Part shown: piece after piece, positions 8,806 to 17,260 of the stretch
How the letters are laid out: each line of letters starts with the position of its first letter
Position numbering within the stretch: position 1 is the stretch's first letter
Origin: Solirubrobacter soli DSM 22325
GTDB taxonomy: Bacteria > Actinomycetota > Thermoleophilia > Solirubrobacterales > Solirubrobacteraceae
Length of the DNA stretch: 64,000 nucleotides
Direction of reading: 5' to 3'
NCBI RefSeq assembly: GCF_000423665.1
Contig: NZ_KE384071.1
Coordinates: 1-64,000, forward strand
Made by a program: the position numbers and the translations under genes
Notes under the pieces: model-generated
What the model saw: only the letters and a program-made list of their open reading frames with translations
Told to the model about the DNA's origin: nothing
Database searches by the model: none

Positions 8806-8824
8806 CGAACGTCTGGTACGTTCG
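8806..8824. promoter_or_regulatory. Inverted repeat overlapping the sigma-gene -10 box
   Basis: CGAACGT-CTGGT-ACGTTCG is a perfect 7-bp inverted repeat ending 6 nt before the ATG at 8831. It contains TACGTT (8817-8822), which would sit 8 nt from the ATG as a leaderless -10 element. It is probably an operator or autoregulatory site. The spacing (CGAAC-N9-GTTCG) does not fit the actinobacterial LexA box (N4). Confidence 0.45.
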
Positions 8825-8830
8825 CGCGAC

Positions 8831-9394
8831 ATGTCTGAGGTGGCAGAGCTCGTACGGGCCGCCGCAGCGGGGGACCAAGCCGCCTGGAACGGGCTCGTGG
8901 ACCGCTACAACGGGCTGGTCTGGTCCGTCGCGCGGTCGCACCGCCTGCCCATGGCGGACGCCTCCGATGTGGTGCAGACGACCTGGCTTCGCCTGGTCGA
9001 GCACCTGGGTCGCCTGCAGGATCCCGAGCGCGTCGGAGCGTGGCTGGCCACGACCGCGCGCCGAGAGTCCCTGCGCGCGCTCCGCCACTCCGCCCGGCAG
9101 GTTCCCACCGAGGAACTGCCGGAGACACCGTCGGACACGCATCTCGGGGCCGCGTTGCTGACGGCGGAACGCGATCAGGCGCTGTGGCAGGCGTTCGGCG
9201 GGCTCTCTGAGCGCTGCCAGACGCTGCTGCGCATCCTGGTCGCCGATCCGCCGCCGAGCTACGACGAGATCGCGTCCGCGCTGGACATGCCGATCGGCAG
9301 CATCGGCCCGACCCGCGCACGGTGCCTGGAGCGCCTGCGCGGGCTGGCCGAGGGTGAAGGCGTCACCGCCACCGACCGGAGGGAACTCGAATGA
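8831..9394 (+). CDS. ECF-type RNA polymerase sigma factor
   Basis: A 187-aa sigma-70-family protein. The sigma-2 region spans about 10-80 (GDQAAWNGLVDRYNGLVWSV, DASDVVQTTWLRL, then PERVGAWLATTARRESLRAL). The sigma-4 helix-turn-helix spans about 115-170 (PSYDEIASALDMPIGSIGPT then RARCLERLR). ATG 8831 (MSEVAELVR) is preferred over upstream in-frame codons because homologous sigma-2 sequence starts there and a -10-like box lies 8 nt upstream. Its stop overlaps the next gene (ATGA at 9391-9394), so the two are translationally coupled. No zinc-binding anti-sigma factor is present nearby. It may drive the adjacent protease genes. Confidence 0.88.
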   Translation: MSEVAELVRAAAAGDQAAWNGLVDRYNGLVWSVARSHRLPMADASDVVQTTWLRLVEHLGRLQDPERVGAWLATTARRESLRALRHSARQVPTEELPETPSDTHLGAALLTAERDQALWQAFGGLSERCQTLLRILVADPPPSYDEIASALDMPIGSIGPTRARCLERLRGLAEGEGVTATDRRELE

Positions 9395-9846
9395 CCGACA
9401 AGGACGCCATCACCGAAGCCGAGCTGCGCGCGATCTTCCAGCAGGTCGACCCCGTGCCGATGTTGCTCGACGACGCCGCCCGGAGCTCGTTCACCTGGCG
9501 CACGGTGGACGACGAGCTCGCCGAACTGATGCGCGACAGCGCGGAGGAGGAGGCGGGTGCACTTGTGCGCAGCGCGGGCACGCTCCGGCAGCTGAGTTTC
9601 GAGTCGCCGCGGCTGGGGATCGAGCTCGAGGTCGCCCACACCGGGCCGCGCGAGCGAAGGCTCGAGGGGCAGCTGCTGCCTCCTGCCTCGGCGACGGTCA
9701 CGCTCGAGCGCCCCGGCGCGGACCCGGTGAGCGTCCAGACCGACGAGCTCGGGCGTTTCTCGCTCGACGGTCTGGAGGCGGGTGTGATCCGGCTGCACGT
9801 GGTCCTGCGCGGCGTGCAGATCGCGGTTCCCTGGACGACGATCTAG
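9391..9846 (+). CDS. Sigma-coupled protein with C-terminal beta-sandwich
   Basis: A 151-aa soluble protein with no membrane segment or signal peptide. Residues 1-65 are acidic and helical (ITEAELRAIFQQVDPVP, DDELAELMRDSAEEE). Residues about 85-150 look like a carboxypeptidase-regulatory-type beta-sandwich (RLEGQLLPPASATVTLERP, TDELGRFSLDGLEAGVIRLH). It overlaps the sigma gene by 4 bp and the convergent subtilisin gene by 4 bp. Position suggests a partner of the sigma factor or a docking protein of the protease pair, but it lacks any anti-sigma signature. Function unknown. Confidence 0.7.
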   Translation: MTDKDAITEAELRAIFQQVDPVPMLLDDAARSSFTWRTVDDELAELMRDSAEEEAGALVRSAGTLRQLSFESPRLGIELEVAHTGPRERRLEGQLLPPASATVTLERPGADPVSVQTDELGRFSLDGLEAGVIRLHVVLRGVQIAVPWTTI

Positions 9847-11072
9847 GGCTGGAGTTCGTCCACGAGGACGGCGAGCGGGAACTCCGGCTGCGGCGCGGGC
9901 GGTGAGGTCTGCAGCAGGTGCGCCTGCGCGTCGGCCGCGCTGGCGAACCCGTTGCGCGACATCGTCCGCGCGATCATCGCCGCGGTGATCGGGCTCGCGA
10001 ACGATGTGCCGTCCCAGGCGGCCCAGCCGTCGAAGGTGATCCAGGGGTCGGCGGGGTCGGGCTTGGGCCCGGTCGCCTTCTTGGACTTGCCCTTGGTGAA
10101 CGTCGACTGCAGGTTCACGCCGCGGGCGGTCGCGTCCACCCACCAGCCGTAGTTGCTGAAGTCGGCCTTCTGCCAGTGGGCGTCCTTCTCCTCGACCGCG
10201 CCCACGGCGACGACCTGCTTGAACGCGGCCGGCCAGAACGGGCGCGCCTTGGCCGCGTTGCCCGCGGCGGCGACGACCACGTTGCGCTGCTTGCGCATCA
10301 TGTTCAGGGCGTTGGCGATCGCGAGCGGGCCGGCGTTGTCCATCGTGTAGCCGCCGAGCGAGAGATTGACGATGTCGACGTCCTGCGGGAGCTGCTCCAT
10401 CGCGGCGGCGACGGTGGCGTCGTCGCCGACGCCGTGCGAGTCGAGCACCTTGACGATGTAGACCTCGGCGGCGGGCGCGACCTGCAGGATCAGACCGGCG
10501 ATGAACGTGCCGTGGCCGGACTCGGCGTCGGCGTAGTCGTCGTGGTCGACGTCCCAGACGTCGGCCGAGTTGGGGGCGACCTGGACCGCCTGCAGCCACG
10601 GGTGGGTGAACAGGCCGGTGTCGAGCACCGCGATCCGCACGCCCTTGCCGTCACCGGCGCGGGTGGTTCGTTGCGGCAGGGCCTTCGGGGGCTTCGCGAC
10701 GCGCACGGACGATCCCGGCCCGCCCTGGACGCGCGGCTCGCCGGTGAGCGTGATCGCGGTCTCGCCCACGAGGACGTGGTTGGGCGCGACCCGCACCGGG
10801 CCCTGCGGGCGCTTGGCCGTCAGGCGCCGGACGCGGACGATCGCCTCGATGACCTCCTTGGCCGCGGTCTCCGGGCTCTGCGGGGCCTTGGTGAACGTCG
10901 TGACGCCGAACGTGCGGCGCTCCTGGGGCTTCCATCCCGTCAGCGCCTTCGCGACGTCGGGCGCGTCGCCGGGGCCGACCAGGATCTGGCCGGGGCGCAG
11001 CAGGAACTCGTGCTCTTTGTCGCCGAAGACGGCGACCTGGCGGGGGTCCCAGCGCTCGGGCAGTTCGCTCAT
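9843..11072 (-). CDS. Cytoplasmic S8 (subtilisin-like) serine protease
   Basis: A 409-aa peptidase with an intact Asp-His-Ser triad: D151 in IAVLDTGLF, H187 in ESGHGTFIAG and S357 in DGTSFASPITA, plus the oxyanion Asn in VVVAAAGNAAKA. About 130 N-terminal residues precede the catalytic core and may be a regulatory or docking domain. ATG 11072 (MSELPERWDP) has no signal peptide, so the enzyme is inferred to act inside the cell, unlike most subtilases. The frame extends upstream to 11183, but those codons lie in the divergent CHAT leader. It diverges from the TPR-CHAT gene by 64 bp, which suggests a joint protease module. Confidence 0.88.
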   Translation of the reverse strand: MSELPERWDPRQVAVFGDKEHEFLLRPGQILVGPGDAPDVAKALTGWKPQERRTFGVTTFTKAPQSPETAAKEVIEAIVRVRRLTAKRPQGPVRVAPNHVLVGETAITLTGEPRVQGGPGSSVRVAKPPKALPQRTTRAGDGKGVRIAVLDTGLFTHPWLQAVQVAPNSADVWDVDHDDYADAESGHGTFIAGLILQVAPAAEVYIVKVLDSHGVGDDATVAAAMEQLPQDVDIVNLSLGGYTMDNAGPLAIANALNMMRKQRNVVVAAAGNAAKARPFWPAAFKQVVAVGAVEEKDAHWQKADFSNYGWWVDATARGVNLQSTFTKGKSKKATGPKPDPADPWITFDGWAAWDGTSFASPITAAMIARTMSRNGFASAADAQAHLLQTSPPAPQPEFPLAVLVDELQP

Positions 11073-11084
11073 ATCAACAACCCT

Positions 11085-11099
11085 CCCCGATCGACGGGG
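11085..11099. promoter_or_regulatory. Small inverted repeat in the S8/CHAT divergent promoter
   Basis: CCCCG-ATCGA-CGGGG sits midway in the 64-bp gap between the divergent starts at 11072 and 11137. Its position suits a shared operator. No clear -35/-10 pair was identified. Confidence 0.3.
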
Positions 11100-11136
11100 T
11101 GGCGGGCAAGGGTGGGTTGCGGGAGGCTTGCTCTTG

Positions 11137-13794
11137 GTGACGACGCTGCTGCAACACGCCGACGAAGCGATTCGGCTGGCCACCGCCGACGCCCGGGCGG
11201 CGCGGCGGCTGGCGTCTGAGGCGGCGGCGTCCGACGATCTGGAGACGCGATCGGTGGCCGAGCGCGCGCTGGGGTTGGCGGCGATCGAGCTGGGCGACGC
11301 GGACGCGGCGGTCGCGCACCTGCGGCGCTCGGTGGCGTTCGCGTCCGAAGGCGGGCTGGCGGCTCGGTGTGGCGAGGCGCGGATGTCCCTGTCGTGGGCG
11401 CTGACCTTGCAGGGGACGGTCGGCGAGGCGCTGGTCGAGGCCGACCGGGCCGTGCCCGACCTGGAGGGGACCGCGCGGGCGCGGATGCAGTCCCAGCGGG
11501 CGCTGATCCTGCAGCGGCTCGGGCGTCTGGATGACGCGTTGGCCGGCTACCGGCGGCCGCTGGCGACGTTCCGGCGGGTGGGCGACCGGCTGTGGGAGGC
11601 GCGGCTGCTGTGCAACCGCGGCGTGCTGCAGGTCTACCGGGGTGCGTTGAACGCGGCGGAGAGCGATCTCGTTCGCGCCGAGGAGTTGCACGAGGCCAAC
11701 GGCCAGGCGCTCGCGGCGACACAGGTGCGGCACAACCTCGGGTGGGTGGCGGCGCGGCGCGGCGACGTGCCCGCCGCGTTGGAGTGGTACGACCGCGTCG
11801 AGGCCGAGTACCGCGCCCACGACGTCCCCTTGGCCTTGTTGTTCATGGACCGCTGCGAGGTGCTGCTCTCGGCCCGGCTGGCGACCGAGGCCCGCGCCAA
11901 CGCGACCGCCGCCGTGGCAGAGCTGTCGGCGGCGGGCATGGGCTCCGATCTCGCCGAGGCCCGCCTGCTCGCCGCCCAGGCCGAGTTGCTCTGCGCGGAC
12001 GTCGCCGCCGCCCACGCCCACGCCGACCAGGCCGACCACGCCTTCGCCCGCCAGCACCGCCCGGGTTGGGCGGCGTTGGCCCGCTCCGCGGCGGCGCAAG
12101 CCGCGTGGCTGGAGGCCGAGACGACGCGCGACGCGCGGGTGGCGCGGCTCGATGGCGCCCTCTCCGCGGCGCGGCGCGCCATCCGCGCCCTCGACGCCGT
12201 CGGGTGGGGAGCGGAGGCGCTCGACGCGCGGCTCATCGCCGGGCGCGCGGCGCTCGAGCTCGGGCGGCCGCGGATCGCGCGGGCGCAGCTCGAGCTCGCC
12301 GCGGCGCAGCGGGACCGCGGGCCGGTCCAGCAGCGGACGCGGGCGTGGCACGCGGCGGCGCTGCTGCGTCTCTCCCGCGAGGATCGGCGTGGGGCGAGCG
12401 CGGCGGTCGCGGCCGGACTGCGGGCGCTCGAGGCGCACCGGATGACGCTCGGCGCGACCGAGTTGCGCGCGCACGCGTCCGGGCACGGGGAGGAGCTCGC
12501 GACGCTCGGGCTGCGGCTCGCGGTCCAGTCCGGCGACGCCGCGCGGGTCCTCGCCGCGGCCGAGCGCCGAAAGGCGGCCGGGCTGCTGCGGCGCCCCGCG
12601 CGCCCACCGGACGACGAGGCGCTCGCGAAAGACCTCGCGGAGCTGCGCCGTGTGACCGCCGCGCTCGACGAGTCCTTGCGCGACGGTCGCCACGACGCCG
12701 CGCTGGCGCGGCGCCAGACCGCGCTCGAGAACTCCGTCCGCCGTCGCGCCCGCCAGGCCAAAGGCGACGAATCGTCAAACTTAAACGGGAGCAGGCCGTC
12801 TTTAGATTCGCTCGCGGATCGGGGGCTCGTCGAGTTCTTCGCGCTCGACGGCCGGCTGCACGCGATCACGGTCACGGACGGTCGCGCGCGGCTGCACACG
12901 CTCGGCGACGAGGCGGCGATCGGCAAGGAGGTCGCGTCGCTGCGGTTCACCCTGCGCAGCGTCGCCACGGCGCGGCCGGGCTCGCGGGCGGCGGACGCGA
13001 TGGCCGAGATCCTCGCGACGGTCGCCCAGCGCCTCGACACCCTGCTGATCGCGCCGCTCGCGCTCGATGGAGCGCGGCGCGCTGCGGGCGGCGCCGCCGC
13101 CGGACGGGTGCCGGCGCGGCCACTCGTGCTCGTCCCGACGGGCGAGTTGCACGCGGTGCCGTGGGCGCTCCTCCCGAGCCTCGCCAACCGTGCCCTCGCG
13201 GTCGCGCCCTCGCTGAGGCTCTGGCAGCGCGCCGCCCAAGAGCCCGCGACGAGCGGGCGGCGGGTGCTCGCGGCCGGGCCGCGGCTCCCCGCCGCGACCC
13301 ACGAGATCGAGACGCTCGCGCACAGGGACCCGAACGCGCTCGCGTTGATCGGCGCGGACGCGACCGTCGCCGGCGTCACCCACGCGCTCGACGGCGCGGA
13401 CTCCGCGCACCTCGCCGCGCACGGGCACTTCCGCGACGACAACCCGCTGTTCTGCAGCCTCGAGCTCGCCGACGGCGCGCTCACCGTCTACGACCTCGAG
13501 CGGCTCACCAGAGCGCCGCGGCGGCTCGTGCTGTCCAGCTGCGAGTCCGGGCTCTCCACCGTGCACGCCGGCGACGAGCTGATGGGCTTCACCGCCGCGC
13601 TGTTCGCGCTCGGCACGGCGACCGTGATCGCCGCCGTCGTGCCCGTCCCGGACGAGGCGACCAAGGGCCTGATGCTCGCTCTCGATGACGCCCTGCGCGA
13701 CGGCACCGCGCCCGCCGAGGCGCTCGTGCAGGCCCGCGCGAGCAGCGCAGATGAGCGCGCCGGGGCGGCGTTCGTCTGCTTCGGCGCGGGCTGA
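11137..13794 (+). CDS. TPR-CHAT caspase-like protease
   Basis: An 885-aa protein. About 25 kDa-scale helical repeats of TPR type fill residues 1-500 (for example ALGLAAIELGDADAAVAHLR, QRALILQRLGRLDDALAGYR). A charged linker follows, then a C-terminal CHAT domain (about 560-885). The catalytic dyad is intact: H762 in HLAAHGHF and C802 in LSSCESG. CHAT domains are caspase/separase-like cysteine peptidases, and TPRs usually sense or recruit a partner. GTG 11137 (VTTLLQHAD) has GGGAGG 10 nt upstream; TTG 11134 is possible. The open frame extends 5' to 10570 but only through the divergent protease gene. A lower-GC linker at 12775-12815 precedes the CHAT domain. It ends 14 bp before the signal peptidase gene. 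Confidence 0.85.
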   Translation: MTTLLQHADEAIRLATADARAARRLASEAAASDDLETRSVAERALGLAAIELGDADAAVAHLRRSVAFASEGGLAARCGEARMSLSWALTLQGTVGEALVEADRAVPDLEGTARARMQSQRALILQRLGRLDDALAGYRRPLATFRRVGDRLWEARLLCNRGVLQVYRGALNAAESDLVRAEELHEANGQALAATQVRHNLGWVAARRGDVPAALEWYDRVEAEYRAHDVPLALLFMDRCEVLLSARLATEARANATAAVAELSAAGMGSDLAEARLLAAQAELLCADVAAAHAHADQADHAFARQHRPGWAALARSAAAQAAWLEAETTRDARVARLDGALSAARRAIRALDAVGWGAEALDARLIAGRAALELGRPRIARAQLELAAAQRDRGPVQQRTRAWHAAALLRLSREDRRGASAAVAAGLRALEAHRMTLGATELRAHASGHGEELATLGLRLAVQSGDAARVLAAAERRKAAGLLRRPARPPDDEALAKDLAELRRVTAALDESLRDGRHDAALARRQTALENSVRRRARQAKGDESSNLNGSRPSLDSLADRGLVEFFALDGRLHAITVTDGRARLHTLGDEAAIGKEVASLRFTLRSVATARPGSRAADAMAEILATVAQRLDTLLIAPLALDGARRAAGGAAAGRVPARPLVLVPTGELHAVPWALLPSLANRALAVAPSLRLWQRAAQEPATSGRRVLAAGPRLPAATHEIETLAHRDPNALALIGADATVAGVTHALDGADSAHLAAHGHFRDDNPLFCSLELADGALTVYDLERLTRAPRRLVLSSCESGLSTVHAGDELMGFTAALFALGTATVIAAVVPVPDEATKGLMLALDDALRDGTAPAEALVQARASSADERAGAAFVCFGAG

Positions 13795-13795
13795 C

Positions 13796-13801
13796 TACAT
13801 T
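13796..13801 (+). promoter_or_regulatory. Leaderless -10 box of signal peptidase gene
   Basis: TACATT lies 7 nt before the GTG at 13809, the actinobacterial leaderless-promoter spacing. It overlaps the end of the CHAT gene region (stop 13792-13794). No convincing -35 was seen. Confidence 0.35.
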
Positions 13802-13808
13802 TGGTGCG

Positions 13809-14429
13809 GTGAAGACGAAGTCCGTGCGCTCGACGGTCGAGCTGATCTTGATCGTCGCGGCGGCGCTGTTCTTCGCGCTCACGCTGCAGGCCGTGGCGGT
13901 CAAGCCGTACCGGATCCCGAGCGAGTCGATGGTGCCGACGCTCAAGGTCGGCCAGCGGATCATCGTCGACCGCTTCAGCCACCGCCTCGGAAGTGACCCG
14001 AAGCTCGGCGACGTGACCGTCTTCTACCCGCCCGTCGGCGCCGACACGAGCGACTGCGGGAACATGGGCGAAGGCCCGTTCTACAGCGGCGGGCCGGAGA
14101 CGCGGCACGCCTGCTCCAAGCCCACTGCCAAGCACTCCAAGACGACGTTCGTCAAGCGCATCGTCGGGCTCCCCGGCGACCGGATCGCGGTCCTCAACGG
14201 CCACGTGATCCGCAACGGCAAGCCGGCCTCCGAGCCGTTTGCGTCCTCCTGCAGCGCGGCCGAGTGCAACCTGAACACGATGACCGTCCCCAAGGGCATG
14301 TACTTCCTGATGGGCGACAACCGCGGGGACTCCGACGACAGCCGGTTCTGGGGTCCGGTCCCACGCGACTGGGTGATCGGCAAGGCGGTCGTGACGTACT
14401 GGCCGCCGCGCTCCATAGGCGGCGTTTAA
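13809..14429 (+). CDS. lepB: Signal peptidase I
   Basis: A 206-aa type I signal peptidase that cleaves signal peptides on the outer face of the membrane. One N-terminal membrane anchor (about 8-30, VELILIVAAALFFALTLQAV). The Ser-Lys dyad is visible: S40 in PSESMVPTL and K116 in FVKRIVGLPGD. Later boxes include LMGDNRGDSDDSRFWGPVP. A cysteine-containing loop (about 75-110) lies between boxes C and D. The GTG start is 14 bp after the CHAT stop. Length is normal for the compact actinobacterial form. It may be one of several paralogues. Confidence 0.93.
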   Translation: MKTKSVRSTVELILIVAAALFFALTLQAVAVKPYRIPSESMVPTLKVGQRIIVDRFSHRLGSDPKLGDVTVFYPPVGADTSDCGNMGEGPFYSGGPETRHACSKPTAKHSKTTFVKRIVGLPGDRIAVLNGHVIRNGKPASEPFASSCSAAECNLNTMTVPKGMYFLMGDNRGDSDDSRFWGPVPRDWVIGKAVVTYWPPRSIGGV

Positions 14430-14484
14430 GCCTCTTAGGGATCCCCCCGATGCGCTGCGCGCGCACGGCCCCGACCATCGGGGC

Positions 14485-15816
14485 ATGCTGCTCACCGATC
14501 TCCCCTCCATCGATGTCGAGACGCTCCGCTCCCGCCTCTACGGCGACGTGTACGGACCCGGTGACACAGGATGGAACGAGGCGCGGCGGGCGTGGAACCT
14601 CGCGGTCGACCAGCGCCCCGCCGCGGTCGCCGAGCCGCTGACCGACTCAGACGTCGTCGAGGTCGTCAACTTCGCGCGCGAGGAAGGCCTGCGCGTCGCG
14701 CCGCAGGGCACCGGCCACGGCGCGGCCGCGATCGCGAGCCTCGAGAACACGATCCTGCTCTCCACCCGCCGCATGCGCGGCGTCCGCATCGACCCCAAGG
14801 CCCGCCGCGCCCGCGTCCGCGCGGGCGCCCTCTGGGAGGACGTCACCGCGCCCGCGAGCGTGTACGGCCTCGCCCCGCTGGCCGGGTCCTCGCCGGACGT
14901 CGGCGTCGTCGGCTACACGCTCGGCGGCGGGCTGAGCTGGCTCGGGCGCAAGTACGGGTTCGCGTGCGACAGCGTGCTCTCGATCGAGCTCGTCACCGCC
15001 GACGGGTTCCTGCGCAAGGTCAGCACGGACTCCGACCCCGAGCTGTTTCGCGCGCTCTGCGGCGGCGGCGGGAACTTCGGCGTCGTGACCGCGATCGAGT
15101 TCAAGCTCTATCCGGTCGAGCAGCTCACGGCGGGCGCGATGGCGTGGCCGTGGGAGCGTGCGATCGAGATCCTCACCGCCTGGCGGGAGTGGACCGCGCT
15201 CCTGCCCGACGAGGTCACCTCGCTCTGCCGGCTGCTGCAGGTCCCGAACCTGCCGACCGTCCCCCCGCCGCTGCGCGGCCGCCAGTTCGTGATGATCGAG
15301 GCCGCGATCCTCGGCGACGACGCGCTGCTCGCCCCGCTGCGCGCGCTCGAGCCCGAGATCGACCTGTTCGCGACGATGCCGCCGGCGGGCCTGATCGAGC
15401 TCCACAACGACCCGAAGGAGCCGGTCCCAGGGCTGACCGACCACCGCCTGCTGGCCGACGTCGACGACGCGACGATCGCCGCGATCGTGGGCGCCGTCGG
15501 CCCGGGCTCGGACTCGCCGCTCGTCTCCGTCGAGCTGCGCCACCTCGGCGGCGCGCTGCCGATCCCCGCCGCGTACTCGCTGTTCGCCGTCGGCGTCCCC
15601 ACCGACGCGGGCACGGCGATGACGATCGACACCGCCCTCGCCCGCCTGATGGCCGCGACGCTCCAGTACGACGCGGGCCGTGCGCTGCTGAACTTCACCG
15701 ACCGCCCGACCCAGTCGGGCCGCTTCTTCGACGGCTACACGCTGCACCAGTTGCGCGCCGTCCGCAACCGCGTGGACGCCGGCGAACTCATCGCCGCCAA
15801 CCACGCCATCGACTGA
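14485..15816 (+). CDS. FAD-linked oxidoreductase (VAO/berberine-bridge type)
   Basis: A 443-aa flavoprotein of the PF01565 FAD-binding type. The PP-loop segment is RVAPQGTGHGAAA, with H78 a likely covalent FAD-linking histidine by analogy with berberine-bridge enzymes. The second FAD contact is LGGGLSWLGRKYGFACDSV, then GGGGNFGVVTAIEFKLYP. The usual C-terminal BBE tail (YxNY-like) appears replaced by NFTDRPTQSGRFFDGYTL. Probably an FAD-dependent oxidase or dehydrogenase of sugars or aromatic alcohols; substrate unknown. No signal peptide. The 55-bp gap after lepB holds nothing else. Confidence 0.85.
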   Translation: MLLTDLPSIDVETLRSRLYGDVYGPGDTGWNEARRAWNLAVDQRPAAVAEPLTDSDVVEVVNFAREEGLRVAPQGTGHGAAAIASLENTILLSTRRMRGVRIDPKARRARVRAGALWEDVTAPASVYGLAPLAGSSPDVGVVGYTLGGGLSWLGRKYGFACDSVLSIELVTADGFLRKVSTDSDPELFRALCGGGGNFGVVTAIEFKLYPVEQLTAGAMAWPWERAIEILTAWREWTALLPDEVTSLCRLLQVPNLPTVPPPLRGRQFVMIEAAILGDDALLAPLRALEPEIDLFATMPPAGLIELHNDPKEPVPGLTDHRLLADVDDATIAAIVGAVGPGSDSPLVSVELRHLGGALPIPAAYSLFAVGVPTDAGTAMTIDTALARLMAATLQYDAGRALLNFTDRPTQSGRFFDGYTLHQLRAVRNRVDAGELIAANHAID

Positions 15817-15829
15817 CCCCAAACCTGAA

Positions 15830-15895
15830 GGGTCAGTCCCCTCAACGATTCAAACGGCGCTGTAGAGCCAAAACGAATGTTGAGGGGACAGACCC
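15830..15895. repeat. REP-like imperfect inverted repeat between convergent genes
   Basis: The left arm at 15830-15851 begins GGGTCAGTCCCCTCAAC and the right arm at 15875-15895 ends GTTGAGGGGACAGACCC. The arms pair with one internal mismatch and one bulged base around a 23-nt loop. It fills the 84-bp gap between two convergent stops (15816 and 15901), so it can act as a bidirectional terminator. The flank CCCCAAACCTGAAGGG matches the flank of the 28982 hairpin on the opposite strand (CCCCGAACCTAAAGGGG), which points to a dispersed family. Confidence 0.65.
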
Positions 15896-15900
15896 CTAAG

Positions 15901-17214
15901 TTACGGGGTGGGGCGGGTCGCAACCTGGATGGACGAAGTGGCGGCGGGTTGGGGAGCCCGCCAGGCCACGACGAGCTGGCCGGTGACCGGGTCGAAGGCG
16001 GCGCTCGGGTTCGCGAGGAACGCGCCCGGTCCTGAGACCGTCTCGACCGGGCCGAACGCGGCCGCGCCTCCGGTGAGGGGTGCGGCGAGCACCTGGGTGT
16101 TCTGCGCGTCGACCGGTGCGATCATCGTCACCGCGGCGGTGCCGTTCGGCCCCACGACGAGGTTCTCGAGGCCGAGGTTGGAGAGATCGTCCGGCGAGGA
16201 GGCGATCGGCGCCAGGTCCTGTGGGGCGCCGCCGCCGATCGCCGCGCGGACCGCGTTGCGCCCGCTCCAGGCGACGATCGAACGCCCGTCCGACGTGTAG
16301 GCCGCCTCGATCACCGTGCCGCCGGGGATCGCGACGTCCGGGAACGCCTCGAGCTGCTCGGCCGGCAGGACGAACCCGCGCGACGCGGTGCGCGAGGTCG
16401 CCCACACGGTCGCCTTCTGACCGGTGTTGCCCTCGCTGACGAGCTGGTCGACCCACGCGACCGTCGCCCGCCGGTCGGCGCCGAGCGCGACCGCGATGTG
16501 CAGCGCGCCGGTGACCTTGGCCAGGTTCTGGATCGGGCCGAAGCGCTTGGAGGAGCCGTACCAGAACCGCGCCTGGATCTCGCCGTGCGCGTCCCAGGCC
16601 ACGAGCACGTCGCCGGACGCGTTCATCGCGACCGCGACCGACCGGATGCTGACCTTCTTCGAGCCCGAGACGAGCTGGGTCGCCGACGGCGCGTGCGTGC
16701 CGAGCTGGCGGACCAGGTAGACGTGGCCGCCGCCGCCCTCGAAGGTGGCGAAGACGCCGGCCGTGCCGGCGTGCGGGACGGCCGCGGCGGCCACGCGCGC
16801 GCCGCCGGTGTCGGGCCCGCGCAGCGTCGTCGACCAGGTGGCGGTCGGCCCCGTGGCGATGCCGATCTTCACGCGCCGGCCCGACGGCCCGACGTACATG
16901 ATCCGGTCGCCCGCCGCCCACGCGCTGAACGACGTGTCGAAGTCCGGCGCGCCCGCCCACGTCGCCACCGGCTGCGGAACGTCGCCGGCCCCGAGCGCGC
17001 TGCGCAGGACGGGCGCGCCCGGGATCGACCCCGCGCCGTTGAAGGCGATCGCGCCGCCGCGCGTGCGGGTGAAGAGGACCTGCGGGGAGCCGGCCTGCCC
17101 GGTCGAGCCGGGGACAGCCACAGGGTCCGACCACGGGGCGGCGGCGTGGGCGGACGCAACAGGAATCAGCGCCGCGACGAGCGCGGCAGAGGCCAAGAGC
17201 TTGGGGAGGAACAT
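15901..17214 (-). CDS. Secreted beta-propeller-like protein
   Basis: A 437-aa exported protein. ATG 17214 opens a clear signal peptide (MFLPKLLASAALVAALIPVA then SAHA, cleavage after about residue 24). The mature part is made of repeated beta-rich blocks with motifs such as VAVAMNASGDVLVAWDAHG, VALGADRRATVAWVDQL and AAFDPVTGQLVVAWRAP, about 50 residues apart. This resembles surface beta-propeller repeat proteins. Catalytic residues were not recognised. It diverges from the copper protein gene at 17261 by 46 bp, which suggests common regulation. Confidence 0.75.
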   Translation of the reverse strand: MFLPKLLASAALVAALIPVASAHAAAPWSDPVAVPGSTGQAGSPQVLFTRTRGGAIAFNGAGSIPGAPVLRSALGAGDVPQPVATWAGAPDFDTSFSAWAAGDRIMYVGPSGRRVKIGIATGPTATWSTTLRGPDTGGARVAAAAVPHAGTAGVFATFEGGGGHVYLVRQLGTHAPSATQLVSGSKKVSIRSVAVAMNASGDVLVAWDAHGEIQARFWYGSSKRFGPIQNLAKVTGALHIAVALGADRRATVAWVDQLVSEGNTGQKATVWATSRTASRGFVLPAEQLEAFPDVAIPGGTVIEAAYTSDGRSIVAWSGRNAVRAAIGGGAPQDLAPIASSPDDLSNLGLENLVVGPNGTAAVTMIAPVDAQNTQVLAAPLTGGAAAFGPVETVSGPGAFLANPSAAFDPVTGQLVVAWRAPQPAATSSIQVATRPTP

Positions 17215-17260
17215 GTCCTTCACATTTAGAAGGCCCCGATGAGGCCCAGGGTCACCCAAG

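Noticed and set aside
8806..8824. LexA/SOS box
   Set aside because: Half-sites CGAAC and GTTCG are present but separated by 9 nt, not the 4 nt of the actinobacterial LexA site.
10570..11136. N-terminal extension of the CHAT protein from the first open codon
   Set aside because: That stretch lies antisense to the subtilisin catalytic region, is Ser/Arg/Pro-rich without TPR character, and a ribosome site precedes GTG 11137.
12775..12815. AT-richer imperfect hairpin inside the CHAT gene (AACTTAAACGG and CCGTCTTTAGATT) as an inserted REP copy
   Set aside because: Pairing is imperfect, the core lacks the GGGGTC/CCCC motif of the other two elements, and the reading frame is uninterrupted. It is more likely just a linker of unusual composition.
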